64,000 nucleotides of DNA from Saccharibacillus sacchari DSM 19268 (GTDB lineage Bacteria; Bacillota; Bacilli; Paenibacillales; Paenibacillaceae), in assembly GCF_000585395.1 (NCBI RefSeq), contig NZ_KK073875.1:62001-126000 (forward strand). Reading direction: 5' to 3'. Positions 8,453 to 18,666 of this stretch are shown piece after piece (position 1 is the first letter of the stretch; each line of letters begins with the position of its first letter). The translations under genes and the position numbers were made by a program. Under the pieces are notes generated by a model. The model was not told the origin of the DNA and did not search any database. It saw nothing but the letters and a program-made list of their open reading frames with translations.

Positions 8453-11400
8453 TTAGAACAAAGAAAGCTGATTGCTTTCAGGCAGGCCGCGGAAGCAGCC
8501 CAGTTGCCCGAGCAGTTCGATAATCGTTTTCGAGGCCTTCGACTTCTGCTGGAAATCCTCAATGGAGAGGAATTCGCCATGATCACGCGCTGCGGCCACG
8601 CCTTTTGCCGCGTTGTCGCCGAGACCGGCGAGCGCCGCGAAAGGGAAGATCAGGCTTGTTCCGTCGACGATGAATTTTTGCGCGTCGGAACGGTACAGGT
8701 CGATCGTTTTGAATGTAAAACCGCGAGCGGTCATTTCAAGCGCCATCTCCAGAATCGGCAGCATGGCTTTTTCTTTCGGAAGCGCTTGGAAGCCTTTTTG
8801 TTCGATCTCGACGATTTTCCGCCCGATCGCTTCATATCCCTGGCAGAACAGCTCGATTTCGAAATCGGCCGCGCGGACCGAGAAATACGTCGCGTAATAT
8901 TCGATCGGATGGTACAGCTTGAAGTAAGCCGTACGCACGGCCGAAATGACATAAGCCGCGGCGTGGGCTTTCGGGAACATGTATTGGATTTTCAGGCAGG
9001 AATCGATATACCAGTTCGGCACTTTGCAGCGTTTCATTTCGTCGATCCATTCCTGCGGCAGACCTTTACCTTTACGTACGCTTTCCGTAATTTTAAAGGC
9101 TAGGCTCGCATCCATTCCCGCTTTGTAAATCAGGAACAGCATGATATCGTCCCGACAGCCGATTACGGTTTTGATATTGCAAGTGCCGTTTTTGATCAGT
9201 TGATCGGCATTTCCCAGCCAAACGCCGGTTCCGTGCGACAGACCGGAAATTTGCAGCAAATCGGCAAAACTCGACGGTTTGGCTTCGATCAGCATCTGAC
9301 GCACGAATTTGGTCCCCATCTCCGGTACGCCGTAAGTGGCAACGGGGGTCCGGATCTGCTCCGGCGTGACGCCGAGCGAATCCGTCGAGTTGAACATGCT
9401 CATCACCTTCGGGTCGTTCATCGGAATGGTTGTCGGATCGACGCCGGTCAAATCCTGAAGCATCCGCATCATGGTCGGATCATCGTGTCCCAGAATATCG
9501 AGTTTGAGCAGGTTCTCGTCGAATGCGTGATAGTCAAAATGGGTCGTTTTCCATTCCGCGTTCACGTCGTCGGCCGGGTACTGGACAGGCGTAATGTCTT
9601 CGATCTCCATATAGTCCGGCAGCACGACGATACCGCCCGGGTGCTGTCCGGTACTGCGCTTAACGCCGGTACAACCCGATGCCAAACGATTCAATTCGGC
9701 CGAGCGCCAACGCTTTTGGTGATGCTCTTCGTACTTTTTCGCAAAACCGAATGCGGTTTTTTCGGCGACTGTACCGATTGTGCCGGCGCGGAACACATTG
9801 TCCGGTCCGAACATGACTTTGGTGAAATTGTGCGCCTGCGGCTGGTATTCGCCCGAGAAGTTCAAGTCGATATCGGGAACTTTGTCGCCCTTGAAGCCCA
9901 GGAACGTCTCGAACGGGATATCGTGTCCTTCGCCAAGCATGGTGGAATCGCAGTTCGGGCATTGTTTGTTCGGCAGGTCGAATCCGCTTCGCACGCTGCC
10001 GTCCAAGAACCATTCGCTGTGTTTGCATTCCGGGTTGCGGCATATATAATGCGGCGGCAGCGGGTTAACTTCGGAAATACCGAGAAACATGGCCACGACG
10101 GACGAACCGACGGATCCCCGCGAACCGACCAGATAACCGTCGCTGTTCGATTTTTTAACCAAACGTTCGGAGATCAGATAGTTGGCCGAGAAACCGAATT
10201 TGATGATCGGGCCGAGTTCTTTTTCCAATCGCGCAATAATGACTTCCGGAAGTTCTTCGCCGTACATTTCCTTGGCTGTGTTGTAGCAGGTATCGCGGAT
10301 CTCCTGATCGGCTCCTTCGATGACCGGCGTGTACAGTTCAGACGGGAACAGCTTGATTTCTTCAAAACGGTCTGCCAGTTCGGACGTGTTGGTCACGACC
10401 ACTTCTCTTGCCTTTTCTTCGCCCAAAAATTTGAACTCTTCCAGCATCTCTTCGGTCGTGCGGAAATGAGCGTCCGGTTTGTTTTGGTCTTTGAGCGGGC
10501 TGAAGCCCGTGATGCCGTGGATGGTGATATCCCGGTACATTTTGTCCCGCGGATCCAGGTAATGCACGTTGCCCGTGGCCACGACCGGTTTGTTCAGCTT
10601 GTTGCCGATCTTGCATACTTTTTCGACCGCGATTTTGAGTTCTTCCGCGCTGCCGACCAAGCCTTTGTCCACCAAATGCATGTACATGGTCAGCGGCTGG
10701 ATTTCCAAAATATCGTAGAAGCCTGCCACGTCTTCCGCTTCTTCGACCGTTTTGTTCAGCACGGCTTCGAAGAATTCGCCTTTTTCGCAGCCCGACAAAA
10801 TCAGCAGGCCTTCGCGCATGTTTTCGAGCTTCGACTTCGGAATGCAAGGCACCCGTTTGAAATGCTCGGTATGCGACATGGAGATGAGTTTGTACAAATT
10901 CTTTTTGCCGACTTCGTTCAGCGCATAAATGCCGCAATGGAACGGACGGGCGTTGGAAAGGTCTTTGCCGACAAAATCGTTCAAGCGGCTCAGGTTGTTG
11001 AGATTGCGTTCTTTGACCGCGTCTTCGATCAGGCCCGTCAAAATGCCCGCCAGCGCGATCGTATCGTCGATGGCGCGGTGATGGCTTTCGAGCGCCACTT
11101 TGTATCGATTGGCCAATGTGTTCAATCGGTGGTTTTTCATCGTCGGATGCAGCAAGCGTGCCATTTCCAACGTGTCTAGCACCGGATTTTCCATCAGCGG
11201 CAGATCGAAGTTTTTGAGCGTCGCCTGGATAAAACCGATATCGAACCGCGCGTTGTGCGCGACCAGGATCGCGTCTCCCGCAAATTCCACGAATTCGCGA
11301 ATAACGCTGTCGATCTCCGGCGCTCCGCGCACCATATCGTCGGTGATATTGGTCAGCTGCTGGATATGGTAAGGAATCCGTTCATGCGGATCGACGAACG

Positions 11401-12784
11401 TCGAGTAACGTCCCGTTTCCTGGCCGTCCCGCATTTTGACCGCCGCGATTTCGATAATTTTGTTCTGCGTGATCGACAAACCGGTGGTCTCGATATCGAA
11501 TACGACGTATTCCGCCGACTTCAATTCGCCTTCACGGGGATTGAGCACCACCGCGACGGAATCGTTGACCACGTTCGCTTCGACGCCGTACATCATTTTA
11601 ATACCGTTCTTTTTGGCCGCCTTCGCCGCGTCCGGGTAACATTGCACGCCGCCGTGGTCGGTGACCGCAATCGCTTTATGTCCCCATTTCGCGGCACGCT
11701 TCACGTATTCGTCGATTGAGCATACCGCATCCATCGTACTCATTTTGGTATGCAAATGAAATTCGACGCGCTTTTCTTCGGCATTGTCCATGCGAATCGG
11801 AGGCGACTTGATTTCCATCAGATCCGAAGGAATCATGACGAGTTCGGGAATCTGCATAAAACGGTCCATTTCGACGCGCCCGCGAGCTTTGACCCATTTG
11901 CCGTTCGCCAGCAAACTCATCACTTTCAGATCGTCTTTGTTTTTCGCAAACATCTTCATTTGGAGCGAGTCGCTGTAGTCGGTCAGATAGTACGTGAACA
12001 ATGTACTACCGTTACGCAGCTCTTTGCTTTCCAAACCGAAGATTAAGCCTTGAATCGTCACTTTCTTTTCTTCGTCTTGCAGCGTCTGAAGCGAAATCGC
12101 TTCGTCGCGGATATCGTAGCCGATCTGAAGTTTGACGACTTCGCCGTCTTCGTTTTCTTCGCCCGCGCTGATCTCTGCGTCGATCTCCGCCATCATTTTC
12201 TCGATCGCGGCTTGTTCGTCCCGTCGGCGCATCTCGTCGAATTGCGCTTTGGCCTCTTTGGCCGCCGCTTCCCCCGTATCGACGTTCAATTTCACCTGAA
12301 GCTGAAGACCGAAATATTTGTCGTAAAAGTCGGTCAGCGCTTTATCGATGTTGCGTTTGCGTCCAAGCTCCAGCGACATCGGATCGGTAAACGAGACCGT
12401 CGTCACATTTCCCTCTGTCACGGCCTGCGCTCTCGCCATCCATCCGTTGACTGAAGGAATCTCGCGCTGCGCCCATTCGATAAACAACTTCCAATACTCG
12501 TTTACGATCTCGCTTTGTCGATTTTCCCCCGTATATTGAAACAAAAAGCGAATCTTCGCGATATGCTTAAGCCGCTCTTGAATCTGCAAACAAAACGTAC
12601 GATAAATCTGTGCGGGTACCAACGTGTCTTTGACCAGCACGATTTTCCAATCCCGGTTCGACCGACTGATTTCGACCTGGTCGATATATCCATCATTAAA
12701 ATAAGGGTCCGCCGCGCTAGCGGGCATCTCGGCCTGCTTCATCAGCAGTTCGAGGCGCTGCCTGCGCTCCGCCGTCTCACTCAT
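8453..12784 (-). CDS. polC: DNA polymerase III alpha subunit, PolC type
   Basis: This is the replicative polymerase of low-GC Gram-positives with its own proofreading domain. The ATG at 12784 (MSETAERRQRLELLMKQ) follows AAAGGGGGA and gives 1443 aa, close to the 1437 aa of B. subtilis. Order: N-terminal and OB domains, PHP domain (FHLHTKMSTMDAV), a DnaQ-type 3'-5' exonuclease inserted in the PHP domain (YVVFDIETTGLS near 418), PHP remainder, zinc-binding CxxC motifs (CRNPEC, CPNC) and the catalytic PDIDLNFSG motif near 970. The C-terminus ends in QLSLF, a clamp-binding motif. Confidence 0.99.
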   Translation of the reverse strand: MSETAERRQRLELLMKQAEMPASAADPYFNDGYIDQVEISRSNRDWKIVLVKDTLVPAQIYRTFCLQIQERLKHIAKIRFLFQYTGENRQSEIVNEYWKLFIEWAQREIPSVNGWMARAQAVTEGNVTTVSFTDPMSLELGRKRNIDKALTDFYDKYFGLQLQVKLNVDTGEAAAKEAKAQFDEMRRRDEQAAIEKMMAEIDAEISAGEENEDGEVVKLQIGYDIRDEAISLQTLQDEEKKVTIQGLIFGLESKELRNGSTLFTYYLTDYSDSLQMKMFAKNKDDLKVMSLLANGKWVKARGRVEMDRFMQIPELVMIPSDLMEIKSPPIRMDNAEEKRVEFHLHTKMSTMDAVCSIDEYVKRAAKWGHKAIAVTDHGGVQCYPDAAKAAKKNGIKMMYGVEANVVNDSVAVVLNPREGELKSAEYVVFDIETTGLSITQNKIIEIAAVKMRDGQETGRYSTFVDPHERIPYHIQQLTNITDDMVRGAPEIDSVIREFVEFAGDAILVAHNARFDIGFIQATLKNFDLPLMENPVLDTLEMARLLHPTMKNHRLNTLANRYKVALESHHRAIDDTIALAGILTGLIEDAVKERNLNNLSRLNDFVGKDLSNARPFHCGIYALNEVGKKNLYKLISMSHTEHFKRVPCIPKSKLENMREGLLILSGCEKGEFFEAVLNKTVEEAEDVAGFYDILEIQPLTMYMHLVDKGLVGSAEELKIAVEKVCKIGNKLNKPVVATGNVHYLDPRDKMYRDITIHGITGFSPLKDQNKPDAHFRTTEEMLEEFKFLGEEKAREVVVTNTSELADRFEEIKLFPSELYTPVIEGADQEIRDTCYNTAKEMYGEELPEVIIARLEKELGPIIKFGFSANYLISERLVKKSNSDGYLVGSRGSVGSSVVAMFLGISEVNPLPPHYICRNPECKHSEWFLDGSVRSGFDLPNKQCPNCDSTMLGEGHDIPFETFLGFKGDKVPDIDLNFSGEYQPQAHNFTKVMFGPDNVFRAGTIGTVAEKTAFGFAKKYEEHHQKRWRSAELNRLASGCTGVKRSTGQHPGGIVVLPDYMEIEDITPVQYPADDVNAEWKTTHFDYHAFDENLLKLDILGHDDPTMMRMLQDLTGVDPTTIPMNDPKVMSMFNSTDSLGVTPEQIRTPVATYGVPEMGTKFVRQMLIEAKPSSFADLLQISGLSHGTGVWLGNADQLIKNGTCNIKTVIGCRDDIMLFLIYKAGMDASLAFKITESVRKGKGLPQEWIDEMKRCKVPNWYIDSCLKIQYMFPKAHAAAYVISAVRTAYFKLYHPIEYYATYFSVRAADFEIELFCQGYEAIGRKIVEIEQKGFQALPKEKAMLPILEMALEMTARGFTFKTIDLYRSDAQKFIVDGTSLIFPFAALAGLGDNAAKGVAAARDHGEFLSIEDFQQKSKASKTIIELLGQLGCFRGLPESNQLSLF

Positions 12785-12892
12785 CGTCTGTCCCCCTTTG
12801 TTTCGTAAAAAGCGAAGAGCTTCCGCGGCGGGCCTCGTTCTTCGCCTCGCCGCCGGAAGCTTCATTTCCGGTTTTGCTCTCTGTTTAAAAGA

Positions 12893-14350
12893 TTAATACG
12901 CCTTCGCAAACACAACGGTATGCTTGGCTGCTTCTCCGCAAGCGACGCAAGTCGTCTTATGTTCTTGCGGGTCGAACGGGATATTGCGGCTTGTCGCGCC
13001 CGTCTCGGCGCGAACCGTATCCTCGCAAGCTTCGCTTCCGCACCATCCGGCCAAGAAGAATCCGCGCTTCTCTTCCATTTGAGCGCGCATTTCGTCCAAG
13101 TTATCCACCGAGTGGAAATGGCTGGCACGGAATTCGAGCGCACGCTCGTACATGCCTTTTTGCACGTCGTCGAGCAGCTGCTTCACGTCGTTCACCACGT
13201 TATCGAGCTGAACAGTCAGCTTGTCGCCGCCCAGACGGGAAGCCAACAGGCAGACTCCGTTTTCGATATCACGCGGTCCGATTTCGATCCGTACCGGCAC
13301 GCCGCGCATTTCGTATTCGTTGAATTTCCAGCCCGGACGCACATCTGCACGATCATCCATACTCACGCGAATACCTGCTGCTTTAAGTTCAGCATACAGG
13401 GCGTCCGCACGCTCAATGACCATATCACGCATTTTCGGAGGTCCAATCGGAATCAAGATGACTTGCGTCGGCGCGACTTTCGGAGGGATAACCAGACCGC
13501 GGTCATCGCCGTGCGCCATGATCATCGAACCGATCAGACGCGTGCTTGTTCCCCACGAAGTCGTATGCGTGAACTCCAGCTCGTTATCGCGGTTGAGATA
13601 TTGGATCTCGAACGCTTTCGCGAAGTTGGTACCCATATAGTGGGAAGTACCCGCTTGAACCGCTTTGCCGTCTTTCATCATCGCTTCGATCGAATACGTG
13701 TCCACCGCGCCCGCGAATTTCTCGGACGGCGTTTTTTGACCCATTATGACCGGCATAGCGAGGAAGTCTTCGACGAAATCGCGATACAACTCAAGCATGC
13801 GCATCGTTTCTTCGCGTGCATCTTTCTCGTCTTCGTGCGCCGTATGTCCTTCCTGCCAGAGGAACTCGCTTGTACGCAGGAACGGCATAGTGCGTTTTTC
13901 CCAACGCATGACGTTTGCCCATTGGTTAATCAGCACAGGAAGATCGCGGTACGATTTGATCCATTTGGAGTACATATGGCCGAACATCGTTTCCGAAGTC
14001 GGACGAACGGCAAGGCGCTCTTCCAAAATGTCGCCGCCCGCTTCGGTTACGAAAGGCAATTCCGGGTTAAAACCTTCGATATGCTCTTTTTCTTTTTGGA
14101 AGAAGCTTTCCGGAATCAGCATCGGGAAGTACGCGTTGCGGTGACCCGTTTCTTTGAAACGACGGTCCATTTCTTGCTGAATATTTTCCCAGATCGCATA
14201 ACCTTCGGGACGGAATACGATACAACCGCGTACGGGTGCATAATCCATCAATTCCGCTTTTTTAATAACATCGATATACCAGCGCGAAAAGTCTTCGCTC
14301 TGCGGGGTAATCTCCGTAACGAACTGCTTATCCTGTTTATCGCTTGCCAT
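12893..14350 (-). CDS. proS: Prolyl-tRNA synthetase, archaeal/eukaryotic type
   Basis: This class II synthetase charges tRNA-Pro. The start is ATG 14350 after GGAGGG (485 aa); upstream codons in the frame look spurious. The sequence is the short archaeal/eukaryotic form (ProS type 3): no editing domain insert, class II motif 2 (WEKRTMPFLRTSEFLWQEGHTAH), and a C-terminal extension with paired cysteines (CGSEAC and CVACG) ending in a C-terminal Tyr (VFAKAY). B. subtilis has the 564-aa bacterial form at this exact place between rseP and polC. I see no T-box leader in front of it. Confidence 0.96.
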   Translation of the reverse strand: MASDKQDKQFVTEITPQSEDFSRWYIDVIKKAELMDYAPVRGCIVFRPEGYAIWENIQQEMDRRFKETGHRNAYFPMLIPESFFQKEKEHIEGFNPELPFVTEAGGDILEERLAVRPTSETMFGHMYSKWIKSYRDLPVLINQWANVMRWEKRTMPFLRTSEFLWQEGHTAHEDEKDAREETMRMLELYRDFVEDFLAMPVIMGQKTPSEKFAGAVDTYSIEAMMKDGKAVQAGTSHYMGTNFAKAFEIQYLNRDNELEFTHTTSWGTSTRLIGSMIMAHGDDRGLVIPPKVAPTQVILIPIGPPKMRDMVIERADALYAELKAAGIRVSMDDRADVRPGWKFNEYEMRGVPVRIEIGPRDIENGVCLLASRLGGDKLTVQLDNVVNDVKQLLDDVQKGMYERALEFRASHFHSVDNLDEMRAQMEEKRGFFLAGWCGSEACEDTVRAETGATSRNIPFDPQEHKTTCVACGEAAKHTVVFAKAY

Positions 14351-14425
14351 GTATGTCCCTCCGTTTATCGAACAGGCCGCTTTGCCGCCAGATGACGGCA
14401 AAGTCGGTTTTTTACCTTTTGATGC

Positions 14426-15712
14426 CTAGCCTTTGATGATGCGCAAAATATCGTTGTACGTCACGGCGATCATGAGCAGGAAGATCAGCGCGAAGCCGAT
14501 AAAGTGCACCATGCCTTCCTTGTTCGGATCGATCGGTCGTCTGCGCACCGCTTCGATACCCAGGAAGATCAATCGGCTTCCGTCCAACATCGGAATCGGC
14601 AGCAGATTGAAAATCCCCAAGTTGATGCTGACAAGCGCTGTCCACAGGATCATCTGATCGATGCCTTGACTTGCGATTTCTCCGGTCGCTTGCAAGGTGC
14701 CTACAGGACCTGCCAACTGATTGATGTCAAAGCGCTCGAAAACGAGTTTGCGCAAAGCGTCCAAAATGGCGGTACTGCCGTTCGCGAACGATTTCCCGGC
14801 AAATTCGAACGTTTCCGTAAAGGAAGCGCTCCGTTTGATTTTGCTTAGTTGGATACCGACTTGCAGCACTTGGCTGCCGTCCTGCGCATCAACCAGCTTC
14901 GGCGTCACCGGAACCTGAACGGTCTCGCTTCCGCGCTGCACGCTCATTTCGACTTCGCTGCCGCCCGACGCGTTAACCAATTCCGTAACTTTGGCCAAGT
15001 CGCCGTTCACGGCTTGTCCGTCGATCGACTGGATGATATCGCCTTTGACCAGATCCGACGAATCGGCAGGCGTTCCGGCCACGATATCGGCAACTTCGAC
15101 ACCTGTCGCCTTTTCATCCGGCACGCCCGAAACCTGCACGTAAATCAAGAACAATACGAAGGCCAATACAAAGTTCATCAGGGGTCCGGCAAAAATAGCC
15201 AAGGCGCGTTTACCTACGCTTTTGCTGCGGAACTGACGGTCTTTCGGCGCAACCTGAAGTTCTTGACCGCGCGTAACGATATCCGCTTTGCGATCCACTT
15301 CAAGATGCTGCGTCTCGCCGTCCACGTTCAAACGAATTTGCATCCGCTCTTCGATATCGATCCATTCGATTTCTCCGATCACGACATTGCGCCGATTATC
15401 CAATTGATCGAGGTAAATCTTTTTGACGACACCTTCATCCGATAAACGAACCGCGATCGTTTGTCCCGGCTGGATCGGGTCAAGCTCGGGATCTTCGCCT
15501 GCCATTCTTGCGTAACCGCCAAGCGGCAGCAGTCGCAGGGTAAACATCGTTTCGTCTCGTTTATAAGAAAACAGCTTAGGGCCGAAGCCGATCGCGAATT
15601 CCCGCACTAAGATGCCTGCGCGTTTCGCAAAGTAGTAATGCCCCCATTCGTGCACCGTAACGACGACGAAAAACATCAGTACGGTCAACACGACGATCTG
15701 AAGTGTCATCAT
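14426..15712 (-). CDS. rseP: Site-2 protease RseP/RasP family
   Basis: This intramembrane zinc metalloprotease cleaves anti-sigma factors and signal-peptide remnants. The 428-aa protein has the zinc motif HEWGH in the first membrane helix (near residue 21), a central PDZ domain (about 185-270, GTPADSSDLVKGD), and a second metal-ligand motif LLPIPMLDGSR near 370. The C-terminal helix includes HFIGFALIFLLMI. In B. subtilis the homologue RasP acts in SigW and SigV activation and in FtsL turnover. Confidence 0.95.
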   Translation of the reverse strand: MMTLQIVVLTVLMFFVVVTVHEWGHYYFAKRAGILVREFAIGFGPKLFSYKRDETMFTLRLLPLGGYARMAGEDPELDPIQPGQTIAVRLSDEGVVKKIYLDQLDNRRNVVIGEIEWIDIEERMQIRLNVDGETQHLEVDRKADIVTRGQELQVAPKDRQFRSKSVGKRALAIFAGPLMNFVLAFVLFLIYVQVSGVPDEKATGVEVADIVAGTPADSSDLVKGDIIQSIDGQAVNGDLAKVTELVNASGGSEVEMSVQRGSETVQVPVTPKLVDAQDGSQVLQVGIQLSKIKRSASFTETFEFAGKSFANGSTAILDALRKLVFERFDINQLAGPVGTLQATGEIASQGIDQMILWTALVSINLGIFNLLPIPMLDGSRLIFLGIEAVRRRPIDPNKEGMVHFIGFALIFLLMIAVTYNDILRIIKG

Positions 15713-15786
15713 GTCTGGTCTGATCCTCCCTGTTGGTCAAGCGATTATACTGAAATAGCATGGCAAACAGCAGAGAGCAGCCTCTC

Positions 15787-16923
15787 TTATTCAGATGCGA
15801 CTCGGCGTGCCCACTGATCGGCTTCGCGAATCACATCCAAATCCGGATCGGCAATAGCCGTATGCTGCTGCATGACCTTTTCCAACGTCTCTTCGATCTG
15901 CAAGAATGAAATTTCCCGGCGCAAAAAGCGTGCTACCGCGACTTCATTCGCCGCATTAAAGACGGTCGGTGCGGTTCCTCCCATTCTACCACAGTCGTAG
16001 GCCATCCTTAAACAAGGGAAGCGGCCGAAATCCATTTCCCGGAAATTGAGTTTACCGATCTCGGCAAGCGACAACCGATTCGCCTTAAGCGGGATGCGAT
16101 CCGGGTAAGTCAGCGCATATTGGATCGGCACCCGCATATCCGGATTGCCCAGTTGGGCAATGATACTGGTATCTTCGAATTCAACGAATGAATGGATGAT
16201 GCTCTCGGGATGAAGCAGCACGTTGATTTCATCGTAAGACAAACCAAATAGCCAATGCGCCTCGATCACTTCAAGCCCTTTGTTAACCATGGTGGCCGAA
16301 TCGATCGTGATTTTGGAGCCCATCGACCAGTTGGGGTGCTTGAGTGCATCTTCGACGGTGACGTTCGCAAGCTCCGCACGGCTCAAGTTACGGAACGAAC
16401 CTCCCGAAGCCGTCAACGTGATGCCCGAAAGCCGTTCTCTCGGTTCACCATTCAAGCATTGAAAGATTGCAGAATGTTCACTGTCTACCGGCAGAATGGG
16501 TACGCCTTTTTCCGCCGCGCGGCGCATCACCAAATGACCAGCGGTGACCAGTGTTTCTTTATTGGCGAGAGCAATGTTTTTGCCTTCGTCAATAGCAGCC
16601 AAGGTAGCAGGAAGCCCCATGCTGCCCGTTACAGCTGTCACCACCGTATCCGCATCCGTGCCCGCAGCGATTTCAATCAGGCCTTCGTTACCAAAATAAA
16701 CCTTGGTTCCAGCTGGAACTTGAGATTTTAACGACTCCGCTGCTTCTTTCGTCGCAACGGATACTTTGGCGGGCTTGAATTGCCGAATTTGTTCCAAAAG
16801 CAATCCGGTATTCCCTCCGGCAGCGAGTGCCTCAACCTGAAAGTGCTCAGGATGCTCGGCTGCGACTTGCAGAGTCTGTGTACCAATCGAACCCGTGGAG
16901 CCAAGCAAAGCAATTTTTTTCAT
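15787..16923 (-). CDS. dxr: 1-deoxy-D-xylulose 5-phosphate reductoisomerase
   Basis: Dxr converts DXP to MEP with NADPH, the committed step of the MEP isoprenoid pathway. The 378-aa protein has the N-terminal Rossmann motif [13 protein letters not shown], the NKETLVTAG region near 122, the metal/substrate motif PVDSEHSA near 146, and the [23 protein letters not shown] segment near 200. It lies in the uppS-cdsA-dxr-rseP order shared with most bacteria. Confidence 0.98.
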   Translation of the reverse strand: MKKIALLGSTGSIGTQTLQVAAEHPEHFQVEALAAGGNTGLLLEQIRQFKPAKVSVATKEAAESLKSQVPAGTKVYFGNEGLIEIAAGTDADTVVTAVTGSMGLPATLAAIDEGKNIALANKETLVTAGHLVMRRAAEKGVPILPVDSEHSAIFQCLNGEPRERLSGITLTASGGSFRNLSRAELANVTVEDALKHPNWSMGSKITIDSATMVNKGLEVIEAHWLFGLSYDEINVLLHPESIIHSFVEFEDTSIIAQLGNPDMRVPIQYALTYPDRIPLKANRLSLAEIGKLNFREMDFGRFPCLRMAYDCGRMGGTAPTVFNAANEVAVARFLRREISFLQIEETLEKVMQQHTAIADPDLDVIREADQWARRVASE

Positions 16924-16979
16924 TCGATGTTCGCTTCCCCTCTTTGTCCCTATGCGCTTTTCCTACCGCTTCACGCCGT

Positions 16980-17780
16980 TCAATACGGAAGCAAAAATAG
17001 AATATGTACGAAGGGGAATACGGCCAACCAACTATCGCAGCGGTCCAAAATGCCTCCGTGTCCGGGCAAAATGCTGCCGGAATCTTTGATTCCATATACG
17101 CGCTTGTACGCAGACTGAATCAAATCTCCCATTTGTCCGACAACCGAAGCAGCCAAACCGATCAACATGGCCCGAAGCGGATCCAATAGCTCAGGCGCCG
17201 CCAATGAAAATCCAAGTGCAATCACGACGGCAATCAAGATGCCTCCGACTGCACCTTCAATCGTCTTATTCGGGCTAATGGCCGGCCAAAGCTTGTTTTT
17301 ACCGAAAGCTTTGCCCGTAAAGTAGGCGCCCGCGTCACTCCCCCAAATGCTTAGGAGCAGCAGGAATGTCCAAAACAAGCCATGTCCGTCCGGAGTTTCT
17401 CGCGAGATCGCAATATAATAAAAACCCAAGCCGACGTAAACTGCACCCAGGAAGAGCAGCGAAGCCTGCTTGATATTGATTTCGTTTTTGGTAAGCACTG
17501 TCGCGCAAAGAAGCAGCAGCAGCGACAGCCAGATGGCATGCTGAGGAGGGATCGGGAAATCCAAATCCCACACTTGCCAAGGAAAAGTCAAGTACGCTAC
17601 AGCGAGATAACCGATCCAAGCTTCCGCACGAAACGGAGCCCCTGTGCTCATCTTTGCAAACTCATAAAAGCCGACGAGCGCCATCAGCATAATCAATGCC
17701 GGGTACCCAAAGCCGCCCAATACACACAGCCCCAAGAACAACACGCCGGCTACGACACCGGTTATAATTCGTTGTTTCAC
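16980..17780 (-). CDS. cdsA: Phosphatidate cytidylyltransferase
   Basis: CdsA makes CDP-diacylglycerol from phosphatidic acid and CTP, the branch point of phospholipid synthesis. The 266-aa integral membrane protein has several hydrophobic helices and the C-terminal signature GDLIQSAYKRV...DSGSILPGHGGILDRCDS with its conserved acidic residues. The start is GTG after GGAGG. It follows uppS by 28 nt, so the two genes are probably cotranscribed. Confidence 0.96.
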   Translation of the reverse strand: MKQRIITGVVAGVLFLGLCVLGGFGYPALIMLMALVGFYEFAKMSTGAPFRAEAWIGYLAVAYLTFPWQVWDLDFPIPPQHAIWLSLLLLLCATVLTKNEINIKQASLLFLGAVYVGLGFYYIAISRETPDGHGLFWTFLLLLSIWGSDAGAYFTGKAFGKNKLWPAISPNKTIEGAVGGILIAVVIALGFSLAAPELLDPLRAMLIGLAASVVGQMGDLIQSAYKRVYGIKDSGSILPGHGGILDRCDSWLAVFPFVHILFLLPY

Positions 17781-17808
17781 CGTTTCATCCTCCGTCCGGG
17801 CGACGCCG

Positions 17809-18585
17809 CTATTTCAAACCGCCGTATCTGCGAGTGCGCCGCTGGTATTCGGCTACCGCTTCTCTAAGATGCTCCCTGCCGAATTCCGGCCAATAGGCGT
17901 CCGTAAACCATAATTCGCTATACGCGATCTGCCACAGCATGAAGTTACTGATCCGCAGCTCCCCGCTGGTACGAATCAACAGATCGGGATCAGGCATATC
18001 TACGCTTTGAAGATGGGCGGAAATCATCGCTTGATCAATATCCTCTGCCCGAACTTGACCTGCTTCAACACGTTTGGCAATTTCACGTATGCCTTCCACC
18101 AACTCGCGGCGCGCTCCGTAATTCAGCGCAAAGTTCAACACCAATCCGGTATTGTCTTTTGTGCGGGCCGTCGCTTCGCGCATCGCCTTAAGCGTATGCT
18201 CCGGCAGATTTTCCATATTGCCCATCATCCGCACTTGCACGTTTTTCCGGATAAGTTCTTCAAGTTCCAATGCCAGAAACTCCTGCGGCAGCCGCATCAG
18301 AAAATCGACTTCTTCTTTGGGCCTGCTCCAATTTTCCGTGGAAAAGGCATATAACGTCAGGTAACGAACGCCTAGCTCGTCCGCAGCGATCGTAGCTCGC
18401 TTAACCGCCTTCATCCCGCTCTGATGACCGACGATCCGCGGCATGCCGAGTCTTTTGGCCCATCGTCCGTTGCCGTCCATGATGATGGCGATATGCTGCG
18501 GTACGTTATCCGCCGACGGTTCGGCCGGTCCTGAAGCCTGCTCGCGCTCCTTCGGACCAATCCACGAGCGAAACCGATTGATCAT
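17809..18585 (-). CDS. uppS: Undecaprenyl diphosphate synthase (isoprenyl transferase)
   Basis: UppS builds the C55 lipid carrier for cell wall synthesis from isopentenyl and farnesyl diphosphate. I chose ATG 18585 (MINRFRSWIG) after GGAGG, giving 258 aa. The cis-prenyltransferase motifs are clear: HIAIIMDGNGRWAKRLG with the catalytic Asp near residue 35, TLYAFSTENWSRP, and the C-terminal DLLIRTSGELRISNF and ELWFTDAYWPEF. Confidence 0.98.
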   Translation of the reverse strand: MINRFRSWIGPKEREQASGPAEPSADNVPQHIAIIMDGNGRWAKRLGMPRIVGHQSGMKAVKRATIAADELGVRYLTLYAFSTENWSRPKEEVDFLMRLPQEFLALELEELIRKNVQVRMMGNMENLPEHTLKAMREATARTKDNTGLVLNFALNYGARRELVEGIREIAKRVEAGQVRAEDIDQAMISAHLQSVDMPDPDLLIRTSGELRISNFMLWQIAYSELWFTDAYWPEFGREHLREAVAEYQRRTRRYGGLK

Positions 18586-18622
18586 GTCTTCTCCTCCATG
18601 CTTCAGCTCCCGCAGATGTCCC

Positions 18623-18657
18623 GAAAAAAGACACAACCCCACCTGGAACGGAGGGGT
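18623..18657 (-). terminator. Probable intrinsic terminator between frr and uppS
   Basis: On the minus strand ACCCCTCC pairs with GGTGGGGT (one mismatch), followed by TGTGTCTTTTTT. The stem is GC-rich but the U-tract is offset, so it may be leaky. It lies just after the frr stop and inside the gap before uppS. Confidence 0.5.
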
Positions 18658-18666
18658 CGCGGGGTC

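Noticed and set aside
9200-11179. 659-codon open frame on the plus strand opposite polC
   Set aside because: It is the shadow of the polC reading frame in a GC-biased gene; composition is Arg/Phe/His-rich and shows no family signature.
14351-14425. T-box leader in front of proS
   Set aside because: The gap is too short and carries no specifier stem or antiterminator motif.
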